From: Nevskia sp035651715
GTDB lineage: Bacteria > Pseudomonadota > Gammaproteobacteria > Nevskiales > Nevskiaceae
Direction: 5' to 3'
Length of the DNA stretch: 64,000 nt
Assembly (NCBI GenBank): GCA_035651715.1
Contig: DASRFD010000053.1
Location: 10,666 to 74,665 of the forward strand
The translations under genes and the position numbers were made by a program. The notes beneath the pieces were generated by a model. That model saw nothing but the letters and a program-made list of their open reading frames with translations. It was not told the origin of the DNA and searched no databases. Numbering within the stretch: position 1 is the first letter of the stretch; each line of letters starts with the position of its first letter. This document shows positions 8,490 to 19,131 of the stretch, piece after piece.

Positions 8490-9830
8490 TCAGCCTTCAG
8501 CGGTGCCCGAAGTGACCGCCGCCGCCACCGTGAAAGCCGCCGGACGGCGCGCCGCCGCGAAAGCCGCCTCCGCCGCCATGGAAGCCGCCGCCGAAACTGC
8601 CGCCGTGAAAGGCCGGCGCCGCGGCCTGCACCGGGCGGAAATTCTGCTGCGGCCTGAACTGCGGCGCCGAAGCAAAGCGCTGCGGCCCGCCCTGCCATGC
8701 CGGGTGGTTCTGCGGCTGCGCCGGCATCGGCCGTGGTGCCGGGCGCGGGGCATTGTTCCAGCCGCCGCCGCGGTTCGGCGGGCTGGAAAAGCGGTTGCCG
8801 CCGGCGTTGAAGCCGGGCTGCGGCGCCGGGCCGGGCGCGGCGGATTGTTCCAGCCGCCGCGGTTGCCGCCGCCATTGAACGCGGGTTGCGGCGCCGGGCC
8901 GGGACGCGGCGCGCCGTGCCAGCCCGGGTTGGGGGCGGGATAGGGCCCGCGGCCGCCGCCATTCCAGCCGTTACCGGGATTGCCGTGCCAGCCATCGCCA
9001 TTCCAGCCGCCCCCGCGGCCACCGCCGCTCCAGCCACCGCCGCCGTGGTAGTAGTTGTTGACCACCACGTGCGGCGGCGGACACCAGGGGTGGTAGTTGG
9101 AATAGAAGAAGCCGAAGCTGAAGAACGGCACCAGCGGAATCCAGGGGTCGATCGCCACCACCGGGTACGGGTTGTAGACATAGACCGGCTGCGGGTAGTC
9201 GTAGACCACGGTCGGCGGCGGGGTTTCGTAGACCACCGGAGGCGCGTCCTCCACCACCACCGGTTCCGGCTCGTCGCCGCCGACCACGCTCGGCGCGGTC
9301 TCGTCGATCACTTCGGGCGCGGCCGGCACCGCCTGCGGCGCCTGCGCCACCGCAGCGCTGTCGCCGCACGCCACCACGGCGGTCCCGTCGCCGGCGGCGG
9401 CGCCGCCGACCTGCACGATCATGCGGCGCTCGATGTGCTGCCCATTGTCGCCGTTGGCGACGACATCCACGGTATTGGTGCCGGGATGCAGGCCCTTGGT
9501 CATGGTGACGGTAGGCCAGTGTTCCTCGATGGCATCCTGGGCCACGCCCTTGCCGTCCAGATACAGGCTGACCTGCGACACCTGGAAGGGCGGATTGGCG
9601 AACTGGAAGTAAACGCTGGTGGCCGCCGCCGCCGCGTCGCAGGCCAGGCCGGCCGGCGGCGGATTGAGGCTGGCGACGATGGGCTGGCCGGCGTCCGCGG
9701 CAGCCGCCGGGAAGCCCGCCAGCAGCGGCAGCGCCCCCAGCGCCGCGAGCAACGCCGGGCGCCCCCACCGGCGCGGCGGAAAGCGCCCTGGATTCATGCT
9801 CTTGCCGGACCGACCCGATCGAGTGTTCAT
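8490..9830 (-). CDS. Exported Gly/Asn/Pro-rich protein, reading frame broken near 8836
   Basis: The gene encodes a signal peptide (residues about 24-45), a beta-rich domain to about residue 150, a Pro/Val linker with PPVVYETPPPT and aromatic stretches, and then Gly/Asn/Trp-rich repeats. After NNPPRP the open frame turns into an Arg/Ser/Ala-rich tail that ends at 8490. One base over, the frame continues the repeat theme (PGFNAGGNRF, PQNHPAW, FHGGGGGFRGG) and stops at 8497. Comparing two tandem repeat copies shows one missing base near 8836 (CCGCGTCCCGG in one, CCGCGCCCGG in the other). The intact product was probably about 444 aa, exported and cell-surface or periplasmic. I do not recognise a family. 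Confidence 0.6.
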   Translation of the reverse strand: MNTRSGRSGKSMNPGRFPPRRWGRPALLAALGALPLLAGFPAAAADAGQPIVASLNPPPAGLACDAAAAATSVYFQFANPPFQVSQVSLYLDGKGVAQDAIEEHWPTVTMTKGLHPGTNTVDVVANGDNGQHIERRMIVQVGGAAAGDGTAVVACGDSAAVAQAPQAVPAAPEVIDETAPSVVGGDEPEPVVVEDAPPVVYETPPPTVVYDYPQPVYVYNPYPVVAIDPWIPLVPFFSFGFFYSNYHPWCPPPHVVVNNYYHGGGGWSGGGRGGGWNGDGWHGNPGNGWNGGGRGPYPAPNPGWHGAPRPGPAPQPAFNGGGNRGGWNNPPRPARRRSPASTPAATAFPARRTAAAAGTMPRARHHGRCRRSRRTTRHGRAGRSALLRRRSSGRSRISARCRPRRRPFTAAVSAAASMAAEAAFAAARRPAAFTVAAAVTSGTAEG

Positions 9831-9903
9831 GTGGCCTCCTGCGGCCTCTGGTCACCCTTATAGCAAAACCCCGCTTGCTGCCGGCTGAACGGAGCGGCGC
9901 CGC

Positions 9904-9920
9904 TTTTACGGGTTTTTTAT
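9904..9920 (+). promoter_or_regulatory. Candidate KdpE operator upstream of the kdp genes
   Basis: The motif TTTTACGGGTTTTTTAT (two T tracts) lies about 84 bp before the first small ORF of the kdp locus. It recurs with one mismatch at 15514-15530 before kdpD. The E. coli KdpE site upstream of kdpFABC also has paired T tracts. No gene ends here, so it is not a terminator tail. Operator function is inferred. Confidence 0.45.
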
Positions 9921-10003
9921 TTCGCCGCGTACCACCCCGTCTCGAATTCCTACGGCGCCGGGGCGCTTAATGCGCGCGTCGGAATTCGCCCGGCTTTTGC
10001 GCC

Positions 10004-10090
10004 ATGACCATGACCATTCTGCTGCTGCTGCTCGGCTGCGCCCTGTTCGGCGCGCTTGCCGGCTACGTGATGTTCTGCGATCGCATCTGA
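10004..10090 (+). CDS. 28-aa hydrophobic peptide upstream of kdpF
   Basis: The ORF starts MTMTILLLLLGC and ends YVMFCDRI. It is one transmembrane segment with a short charged tail ending in CDRI. It lies 24 bp upstream of kdpF and in the same direction, inside what must be the kdp leader or operon. Similar tiny ORFs ending in a Cys-x-Arg motif occur before kdpF in other proteobacteria as far as I recall, but this is from memory. An internal ATG two codons later could also serve. Translation is likely but unproven; it could be an extra KdpF-like membrane peptide. Confidence 0.5.
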   Translation: MTMTILLLLLGCALFGALAGYVMFCDRI

Positions 10091-10114
10091 ACCACCGCTG
10101 AAGGATTCGCTGAA

Positions 10115-10204
10115 ATGACTTTCGACTACGTGCTCGGCGGACTCGCCGTGCTGTTCATGCTGGGTTACCTGACGTATGCCCTGATCAAGCCGGAGAGATT
10201 CTGA
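10115..10204 (+). CDS. kdpF: K+-transporting ATPase subunit KdpF
   Basis: This 29-aa peptide (MTFDYVLGGLAVLFMLGY...ALIKPERF) is one membrane helix followed by the KPE-R/K-F ending that marks KdpF. KdpF is a small lipid-like stabiliser of the KdpFABC complex in the inner membrane. Its TGA stop overlaps the kdpA ATG by one base (TGATG), implying translational coupling. An AAGGATT ribosome-binding site precedes the start. It is below most gene-finder length cut-offs. Confidence 0.9.
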   Translation: MTFDYVLGGLAVLFMLGYLTYALIKPERF

Positions 10205-11931
10205 TGACGGTCAACGGCTGGGTCCAGATCCTGGTCTATTTCGCGCTGCTCACGCTGCTGACCCGGCCGCTCGGCGGCTACCTGCATCGCGTGTTCGAAG
10301 GCGAACGCACCCGGCTCGGCCGCGTGCTCGGTCCGCTGGAGCGCGGCTTCTACAGGCTCGCCGGCGTCGATCCCCAGGCCGAGCAGCACTGGACGGGCTA
10401 CGCGCTGGCGATGCTGGTGTTCAACTTCGTCTGCTTCGTCACGCTGTTCTTCCTGCAGCTGGTCCAGCACAAGCTGCCCCTCAACCCGCAGGGCATGAGC
10501 GGGCTGACGCCGGACCTGGCGTTCAACACCGCGATCTCCTTCGTCACCAACACCAACTGGCAGAGCTACGGCGGCGAGACCACCCTCAGCTACCTGACGC
10601 AGATGCTGGGCCTGACGGTGCACAACTTCGTCTCGGCCGCCACCGGCATCGCGCTGGCGCTGGCCCTGGTGCGCGGCTTCGCGCGCCGCTCGGCGAAGAG
10701 CCTCGGCAACTTCTGGGTGGACCTGACGCGCGGCACCTTGTACGTGCTGCTGCCGATCTCGATCGCCGCCGCGCTGTTCCTGGTGTGGCAGGGCATGCCG
10801 CAGAACCTCGGCGCCTACACCGACGTGACCACGGTTGAAGGCGCCAGGCAGACCATCGCCCAGGGCCCGGTCGCCTCGCAGGTGGCGATCAAGATGCTCG
10901 GCACCAACGGCGGCGGCTTTTTCAACGCCAACGCCGCGCACCCGTTCGAGAACCCGACCGCGCTGTCCGACTTCCTGCAGATCATCCTGATCTTCCTGAT
11001 CCCGGCGGCGCTGACCAATTACTTCGGCCGCATGGTCAGGAGCGAGCTGCAGGGCTGGGCGTTGTACTCGGCGATGGCGGTGCTGTTCGCCGCCGGCGTC
11101 GCGGCGTGCTACTGGGCCGAATCCCGTGGCAACCCGCAGTTCGCCGCGCTGGGCATCGACCAGCACGCCAGCGCCCTGCAGGCCGGCGGCAACATGGAAG
11201 GCAAGGAAACGCGCTTCGGCATCGCCCGCAGCACCTTGTTCGCCACCATCACCACCGACGCCTCCTGCGGCGCCGTCAACAGCTGGCACGACAGCTACAC
11301 CCCGCTGGGCGGCCTGATCCCGCTGCTCAACATCCAGCTGGGCGAGGTGATCTTCGGCGGCGTCGGCTCCGGCCTCTACGGCATGCTGCTCTACGCCGTC
11401 ATCGCCGTGTTCATCGCCGGCCTGATGGTCGGCCGCACGCCGGAATACCTGGGCAAAAAGATCGAGGCGCGCGAGGTCAAGATGACCATGCTGGCGCTGC
11501 TGGTGCTGCCGCTGTCGACCCTGGGCTTCACCGCGCTGGCGGCGGTGCTGCCGCAGGGCCTGGCGGGCCTGGGCAACAGCGGCCCGCACGGCTTCTCCGA
11601 GCTGCTCTACGCCTACACCTCGGCCACCGGCAACAACGGCAGCGCCTTCGGCGGCCTGTCCGCCAACACGCCGTTCTTCAACATCACGCTGGCGCTGGCG
11701 ATGATGATCGGCCGCTTCGCCATGATCGTGCCGATGCTGGCGGTGGCCGGCTCGCTGGCGGCGAAGAAGCACACCCCGCCCTCCGCCGGCACCTTCCCCA
11801 CCGACGGCGGCCTGTTCATCGCCCTGCTGGTCGGCGTGGTGCTGATCGTCGGCGGCCTCACCTATTTCCCGGCCCTGGCCCTGGGCCCGATCGTCGAGCA
11901 CTTCTCGATGCGGTCCGGAACCCTGTACTAA
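10204..11931 (+). CDS. kdpA: K+-transporting ATPase subunit KdpA (channel-like subunit)
   Basis: This 575-aa polytopic membrane protein has the four selectivity-filter loops of the KdpA/SKT family. They are seen as TNTNWQSYGGE (about residue 115), MLGTNGGGFFNANAAHPFENP (about 233-253), the TDASCGAVNSWHD region (about 355) and TSATGNNGSAFGGL (about 475). KdpA selects and admits K+ with micromolar affinity, and transport is powered by KdpB. The length is close to the family norm of about 560. It overlaps kdpF by one base and is followed 13 bp later by kdpB. Confidence 0.97.
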   Translation: MTVNGWVQILVYFALLTLLTRPLGGYLHRVFEGERTRLGRVLGPLERGFYRLAGVDPQAEQHWTGYALAMLVFNFVCFVTLFFLQLVQHKLPLNPQGMSGLTPDLAFNTAISFVTNTNWQSYGGETTLSYLTQMLGLTVHNFVSAATGIALALALVRGFARRSAKSLGNFWVDLTRGTLYVLLPISIAAALFLVWQGMPQNLGAYTDVTTVEGARQTIAQGPVASQVAIKMLGTNGGGFFNANAAHPFENPTALSDFLQIILIFLIPAALTNYFGRMVRSELQGWALYSAMAVLFAAGVAACYWAESRGNPQFAALGIDQHASALQAGGNMEGKETRFGIARSTLFATITTDASCGAVNSWHDSYTPLGGLIPLLNIQLGEVIFGGVGSGLYGMLLYAVIAVFIAGLMVGRTPEYLGKKIEAREVKMTMLALLVLPLSTLGFTALAAVLPQGLAGLGNSGPHGFSELLYAYTSATGNNGSAFGGLSANTPFFNITLALAMMIGRFAMIVPMLAVAGSLAAKKHTPPSAGTFPTDGGLFIALLVGVVLIVGGLTYFPALALGPIVEHFSMRSGTLY

Positions 11932-11944
11932 GGATTGCCCTCCG

Positions 11945-14029
11945 ATGAGCAACAGCAAGTCCACTCCCTCGCTGCTCGACCCGGCCCTGGTCGGTCCCGC
12001 CGTGCGGGACTCGTTCCGCAAGCTGGACCCGCGCTCGCTGGCGCGCAACCCGGTGATCTTCATCACCGCCCTGGTGTCCTTGCTGGCAACAGTGCTGTTC
12101 GCGCGCAACCTGCTCACGCACGGCGAGCACCTGCTGTTCTCGGCCCAGGTCATCGTCTGGCTGTGGTTCACGGTGCTGTTCGCCAACTTCGCCGAGGCCA
12201 TCGCCGAAGGCCGCGGCAAGGCTCAGGCCGCTTCGCTGCGCAAGACCAAGACCGAGACGGTGGCCAAGCGCCTGAAATCGGCGGAGGGCAAGGAGTACCA
12301 GAGCCTGCCCGCGCCGCAGCTCAAGCCGGGCGACCTGGTGCTGGTGGAAACCGGCGACATCATCCCCGGCGACGGCGAGGTGGCGCTGGGCGTGGCGACG
12401 GTGGACGAATCGGCCATCACCGGCGAGTCCGCGCCCGTGATCCGCGAATCCGGCGGCGACCGCTCCGCCGTGACCGGCGGCACCCGCGTGCTGTCCGACC
12501 GGATCGTGGTGCGCATCACCGCGGCGGCCGGCTCCAGTTTCATCGACCGCATGATCGCGCTGGTCGAAGGCGCCTCGCGCCAGAAGACGCCGAACGAGAT
12601 CGCGCTGAACATCCTGCTGGCCGGCATGTCGCTGATCTTCATCTTCGCCACCGCCACCATCCCCAGCTTCGCCGGATACGCCGGCGGCAGCATCAGCGTC
12701 ATCGTGCTGGTGGCGCTGTTCGTGACCCTGATCCCGACCACCATCGGCGCGCTGCTGTCGGCCATCGGCATCGCCGGGATGAACCGCCTGGTGCGCTTCA
12801 ACGTGCTGGCCATGTCGGGCCGCGCGGTGGAAGCGGCCGGCGACGTCGACACCCTGCTGCTGGACAAGACCGGCACCATCACCCTGGGCAACCGCCAGGC
12901 CGCCGAGTTCATCGCGCTGCAGGGCGTGGAGCCGAAGGACCTGGCCGACGCGGCGCAGCTGGCCAGCCTCTCCGACGAGACGCCGGAAGGCCGCTCGGTG
13001 GTGGTGCTGGCCAAGGAGAAATACGGCCTGCGCGGCCGCGAGGTCGCCGGCCACAACGCCCGCTTCGTGCCGTTCTCGGCGCAGACCCGCATGTCCGGCG
13101 TCGACATCGACGGGCAGTTGATCCGCAAGGGCGCGGTCGAGGCCATCGTCGCCCATGTCCACAGCGCCGGAAACCTGCACGGCGCGCCGTTCGGCGGCGT
13201 GACCCGGGAGGCCCGGCTGCGCGAGCTCAAGGAAGCGGCGGACGCCATCTCCCGCGCCGGCGGCACGCCGCTGGCGGTAGCCCGCGACGGCGAGGTGCTG
13301 GGCCTGATCCACCTCAAGGACATCGTCAAGGGCGGCATCCGCGAGCGCTTCGCCGAGCTGCGCCGCATGGGCATCAAGACGGTGATGATCACCGGCGACA
13401 ATCCGCTCACCGCTGCGGCGATCGCGGCCGAGGCCGGCGTCGACGACTTCCTGGCCCAGGCCCGGCCGGAGGACAAGCTGGCCCTGATCCGCAAGGAGCA
13501 GGCCGAGGGCAAGCTGGTGGCGATGTGCGGCGACGGCACCAACGACGCGCCGGCCCTGGCCCAGGCCGACGTCGGCGTGGCGATGCAGACCGGCACGGTG
13601 GCCGCGCGCGAGGCCGGCAACATGGTCGACCTGGATTCCGACCCGACCAAGCTGATCGAGATCGTCGGCATCGGCAAGCAGCTGCTGATGACGCGCGGCG
13701 CGCTGACCACCTTCTCCATCGCCAACGACGTGGCCAAGTACTTCGCCATCATCCCGGCGATGTTCGCCGCGGTCTACCCGCAGCTCAATGCGCTGAACGT
13801 GATGCACCTGGCCACCCCGCAGAGCGCCATCCTCTCGGCCATCATCTTCAACGCCCTGATCATCGTCGCGCTGATTCCGCTGGCGCTGCGCGGCGTGAAG
13901 TACCGCCCGATCGGCGCCGGCCCGCTGCTCACCCGCAATCTGCTGGTCTACGGCGTCGGCGGCCTCGTCGCCCCCTTCCTCGGCATCAAGGCGATCGACC
14001 TGCTGGTCAGCGCCGCCGGCCTGGCCTGA
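11945..14029 (+). CDS. kdpB: K+-transporting ATPase subunit KdpB (P-type ATPase)
   Basis: This 694-aa P-type ATPase has the phosphorylation motif DKTGT with Asp307, the same number as in E. coli KdpB. It also has the actuator motif ITGESAPV (TGES), the hinge motif GDGTNDAPALAQADVG, and the KdpB-type KGA nucleotide-binding region (IRKGAVEAIV). It hydrolyses ATP to drive K+ import through KdpA. Family members are inhibited by Ser phosphorylation in the TGES motif at high K+, and that Ser is present here. It is part of the kdpFABC operon, with kdpC 12 bp downstream. Confidence 0.98.
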   Translation: MSNSKSTPSLLDPALVGPAVRDSFRKLDPRSLARNPVIFITALVSLLATVLFARNLLTHGEHLLFSAQVIVWLWFTVLFANFAEAIAEGRGKAQAASLRKTKTETVAKRLKSAEGKEYQSLPAPQLKPGDLVLVETGDIIPGDGEVALGVATVDESAITGESAPVIRESGGDRSAVTGGTRVLSDRIVVRITAAAGSSFIDRMIALVEGASRQKTPNEIALNILLAGMSLIFIFATATIPSFAGYAGGSISVIVLVALFVTLIPTTIGALLSAIGIAGMNRLVRFNVLAMSGRAVEAAGDVDTLLLDKTGTITLGNRQAAEFIALQGVEPKDLADAAQLASLSDETPEGRSVVVLAKEKYGLRGREVAGHNARFVPFSAQTRMSGVDIDGQLIRKGAVEAIVAHVHSAGNLHGAPFGGVTREARLRELKEAADAISRAGGTPLAVARDGEVLGLIHLKDIVKGGIRERFAELRRMGIKTVMITGDNPLTAAAIAAEAGVDDFLAQARPEDKLALIRKEQAEGKLVAMCGDGTNDAPALAQADVGVAMQTGTVAAREAGNMVDLDSDPTKLIEIVGIGKQLLMTRGALTTFSIANDVAKYFAIIPAMFAAVYPQLNALNVMHLATPQSAILSAIIFNALIIVALIPLALRGVKYRPIGAGPLLTRNLLVYGVGGLVAPFLGIKAIDLLVSAAGLA

Positions 14030-14041
14030 AGGAGAACACCC

Positions 14042-14656
14042 ATGATCAAGCATTTCCGCCCCGCCGTCGTCCTGTTCCTGCTGTTCACCGCCCTCACCGG
14101 CCTGGCCTATCCGCTGGCCATCACCGGCATTGCGCAGGAGCTCTTCCCCGAGCAGGCCAACGGCAGCCTGATCGAAAAAGGCGGCAAGGTGATCGGCTCG
14201 CACCTGATCGGCCAGGGCTTCGCCTCGGACCGGTACTTCCACGGCCGTCCCTCGGCCACCACCGGCACCGATCCGAACGACTCCACCAGGACCGTGCCGG
14301 CGCCGTACAACGCGGCCAATTCGGGCGGCTCCAACCTGAGTCCCACCGCGAAGGCGCTGATCGACCGGGTCAAGGACGACACCGCCAGGCTCAGGGCGGA
14401 GAACCCCGATGCCGCCGTGCCGGTGGACCTGGTCACCACTTCGGCCAGCGGCCTGGACCCGCACATCTCTCCCGCCGCCGCCGATTTCCAGGTGCCGCGG
14501 GTGGCCAAGGCGCGCGGCATCGGCGAAGACACGCTGCGCCAGCTGGTCGCCGCCCGTACCCAGCCGCGCACACTCGGCTTCATCGGCGAGCCGGTAGTCA
14601 ACGTGCTGGAGCTGAATCTGGCGCTGGATGCGCTGTACCCGGCCGCGGCGCACTGA
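14042..14656 (+). CDS. kdpC: K+-transporting ATPase subunit KdpC
   Basis: This 204-aa protein has one N-terminal membrane segment (about residues 9-31) and a periplasmic domain. The KdpC signatures are GSHLIGQGF, FHGRPSAT and the C-terminal DPHISPAAADFQVPRVAKARG. KdpC stabilises the complex and increases apparent affinity. A clear AAGGAG ribosome-binding site lies 9 bases before the ATG. The next small gene starts 1 base after the stop, so the operon continues. Confidence 0.97.
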   Translation: MIKHFRPAVVLFLLFTALTGLAYPLAITGIAQELFPEQANGSLIEKGGKVIGSHLIGQGFASDRYFHGRPSATTGTDPNDSTRTVPAPYNAANSGGSNLSPTAKALIDRVKDDTARLRAENPDAAVPVDLVTTSASGLDPHISPAAADFQVPRVAKARGIGEDTLRQLVAARTQPRTLGFIGEPVVNVLELNLALDALYPAAAH

Positions 14657-14657
14657 T

Positions 14658-14894
14658 ATGCGCATCGTCACCGTGCACGCGCCCCGGCGCCGGCCGTTGC
14701 TGCCGCGGGCGCTGCTGGCCTGCGCGCTGTATGCCGCGCCCTTCGCCCTGCTGTGCCTGCGGTTATGGCACGAGATGCAGGCCGGCGTGCTGCCGCTGGA
14801 CGGCAGCGCGGTGCTGATCCGCTTCGTCGTGGTCGGGCTGTTCTCGGTCCTGCTAGGACGCTGGGTGCTGCGCCCTTACGATTCCGGCCGCTGA
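14658..14894 (+). CDS. Small membrane protein in the kdp operon, unknown function
   Basis: This 78-aa protein has two predicted membrane segments (about residues 16-35 and 47-68) and a basic N-terminus (HAPRRRPLLPR). It is not a standard Kdp subunit, and I do not recognise a family. The ATG lies one base after the kdpC stop, so it is almost certainly translated from the kdp message. A terminator follows at 14897, making this the last gene of the first kdp transcript. A role in assembly or turnover of the complex is possible but is inference from position. Confidence 0.7.
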   Translation: MRIVTVHAPRRRPLLPRALLACALYAAPFALLCLRLWHEMQAGVLPLDGSAVLIRFVVVGLFSVLLGRWVLRPYDSGR

Positions 14895-14896
14895 AC

Positions 14897-14945
14897 CCGG
14901 CGGCCAAACACAGGCCGCAGCAAGGCCGCCGGCAGGCGATTTTTT
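14897..14945 (+). terminator. Likely terminator of the kdpFABC transcript
   Basis: The arms CCGGCGGCC (14897-14905) and GGCCGCCGG (14924-14932) pair perfectly around an 18-base loop, and six T residues follow at 14940-14945. The loop is long and the T run starts 8 bases after the stem, so efficiency may be partial. Confidence 0.65.
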
Positions 14946-15083
14946 ATTGGAGCGGCAGGCCGGGCACCTCCCCGGCGGCTGCCGGCTTGGGTACCATTCC
15001 CACGGGGCCGCCCTGGTCATCCGCCGCGTCAGACGCGGGGCCCGCCGGCGGCAGCAGGACATTCAAACCGATAAGGGACCACC

Positions 15084-15470
15084 ATGAGCATTCCCGCCAG
15101 CCCGGAAGTATTGAGCCTGAAGGAAGACCTGCTCGAAAGCATGACCGGCTTCATGCGGGGCGAGGACGAGGAGGACGAAGGCGGCTCCGGCTTCGAGGCC
15201 GGTTATACCCAGGACGACATCGACCGCTGCGCCGCCATCATCGACCATTTCCTCATCACCCTGTCGAAAACCGGCGGCGACGGCGACGCGATCCTGGAGG
15301 CGGTGAAGGACACCGTGCTGGAGCTGAACACGCTCAACGATAACTGCGACGGCAGCCTGATCGAGACCGACCAGCGCGAAACCCTGTGCGAGCTGATCAA
15401 CACCGCGGCGCAGGATGCCGGCCTGGAAACCGATCTCGACGACGTCACCGAGGAATGGCGCGAGTGGTGA
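15084..15470 (+). CDS. Acidic protein of unknown function between kdpC and kdpD
   Basis: This 128-aa acidic soluble protein starts MSIPASPEVLSLKEDLLESM. It has an Asp/Glu cluster (GEDEEDEGG, about residues 31-39) and helical segments after it (IDRCAAIIDHFLITLSKTGG), and ends TEEWREW. No signal peptide or membrane helix is visible. Similar short acidic proteins exist as hypothetical proteins; I assign no family. It has its own upstream gap of about 190 bp and its own terminator, so it may be a single-gene unit inserted within the kdp locus. Confidence 0.7.
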   Translation: MSIPASPEVLSLKEDLLESMTGFMRGEDEEDEGGSGFEAGYTQDDIDRCAAIIDHFLITLSKTGGDGDAILEAVKDTVLELNTLNDNCDGSLIETDQRETLCELINTAAQDAGLETDLDDVTEEWREW

Positions 15471-15481
15471 GAAGGCGGCCG

Positions 15482-15517
15482 AAATCCGCCGCCAGCGCGG
15501 CAAGGCGGCGGATTTTT
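15482..15517 (+). terminator. Terminator after the acidic protein gene
   Basis: The arms AAATCCGCCGCC (15482-15493) and GGCGGCGGATTT (15504-15515) pair around a 10-base loop and run into a T tract. The T tract is shared with the KdpE-like motif that starts at 15514. Confidence 0.7.
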
Positions 15518-15530
15518 ACGGATTTTTTAT
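15514..15530 (+). promoter_or_regulatory. Second copy of the candidate KdpE motif, before kdpD
   Basis: TTTTACGGATTTTTTAT matches the motif at 9904 in 16 of 17 positions and lies 36 bp before the kdpD start. It overlaps the end of the upstream terminator, so part of the T-richness has another explanation. The matching ACGG spacer and second T6AT block are not needed for termination. Confidence 0.4.
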
Positions 15531-15566
15531 GGGGCATGGCACTGCCGGCAGGCTAAACTGCGGGGC

Positions 15567-18350
<2,784 letters not shown>

Positions 18351-18351
18351 G

Positions 18352-19047
18352 ATGAGCCTCGACGCCGGCGCCATCCTGGTGGTCGACGACGAGCCCGCCA
18401 TCCGCCGGCTGCTGCGCAGCACCCTGGGCGTGCACGATTACCGCGTGCTCGAAGCCGCGACCGTGGCGGAGGCGCTGGAACGACTGGCGCGGGACCGCAT
18501 CGACCTGGTCATCCTCGACCTCGGCCTGCCCGACGCCGACGGCCTGGAAGTGATCCGCAAGCTGCGGCCGGACTCGGCAGTGCCGGTGATCGTGCTGTCC
18601 AGCCGCGACGACGAGCGCGGCAAGGTCGAGGCGCTCGACGCGGGCGCCGACGATTACGTCACCAAGCCGTTCGGGGTGGAGGAGCTGGTGGCGCGCATCC
18701 GCGCCGCGCTGCGCCACCGGGTGCAGGCCCAGGGCGGCAAGCCGGTGTTCCAGCAGGATGGCCTGAGCGTGGACCTGGTGCACCGCAGGATCAGCCGTGA
18801 CGGCGTCGCGATCAAGCTCTCGCCGAAGGAGTACGAGATCCTGCAGCAGCTGGTGATCCATGCCGGCAAGGTGCTGACCCACCGCCACCTGCTGCGTGCG
18901 GTCTGGGGCACCGAAAACGACGACGATGTGGTCTATCTGCGCGTCTACATCCGCCAGCTGCGCGGCAAGCTGGAGGCGGACCCGGCACGACCGGCGCTGA
19001 TCCTCACCGAGCCGGGGGTGGGGTATCGGCTGCAGGTGAGCGGCTAG
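18352..19047 (+). CDS. kdpE: KDP operon response regulator KdpE
   Basis: This 231-aa OmpR/PhoB-class regulator has a receiver domain with the acidic pair in VVDDEP, the phosphoacceptor Asp in LVILDLGLPD and the conserved Lys in YVTKPF. The C-terminal winged helix includes LSPKEYEILQQLVIHAGKVLTHRHLLRAVWG. Phosphorylated KdpE activates kdpFABC. The start at 18352 is chosen because it leaves one base after the kdpD stop and gives a normal receiver N-terminus. Confidence 0.97.
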   Translation: MSLDAGAILVVDDEPAIRRLLRSTLGVHDYRVLEAATVAEALERLARDRIDLVILDLGLPDADGLEVIRKLRPDSAVPVIVLSSRDDERGKVEALDAGADDYVTKPFGVEELVARIRAALRHRVQAQGGKPVFQQDGLSVDLVHRRISRDGVAIKLSPKEYEILQQLVIHAGKVLTHRHLLRAVWGTENDDDVVYLRVYIRQLRGKLEADPARPALILTEPGVGYRLQVSG

Positions 19048-19055
19048 CTAGCGCA

Positions 19056-19093
19056 GAAAAAAAGGCCGCCTCAGAGCTAGCTCCTCGGCGGCC
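19056..19093 (-). terminator. Terminator of the sedolisin gene (minus strand)
   Basis: The arms GGCCGCC (19064-19070) and GGCGGCC (19087-19093) form a hairpin. Read on the minus strand, the stem is followed by an unbroken run of T (19056-19063 on the plus strand is A-rich). It lies about 40 bp past the protease stop, between two convergent genes. Confidence 0.8.
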
Positions 19094-19131
19094 GCAAGTA
19101 CTGCATCAGGATCTTTGGACGCGGTATCCGC

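Noticed and set aside
14938..14947. Third full KdpE-like site
   Set aside because: Only the second half of the motif is present, and it coincides with the T run of a terminator.
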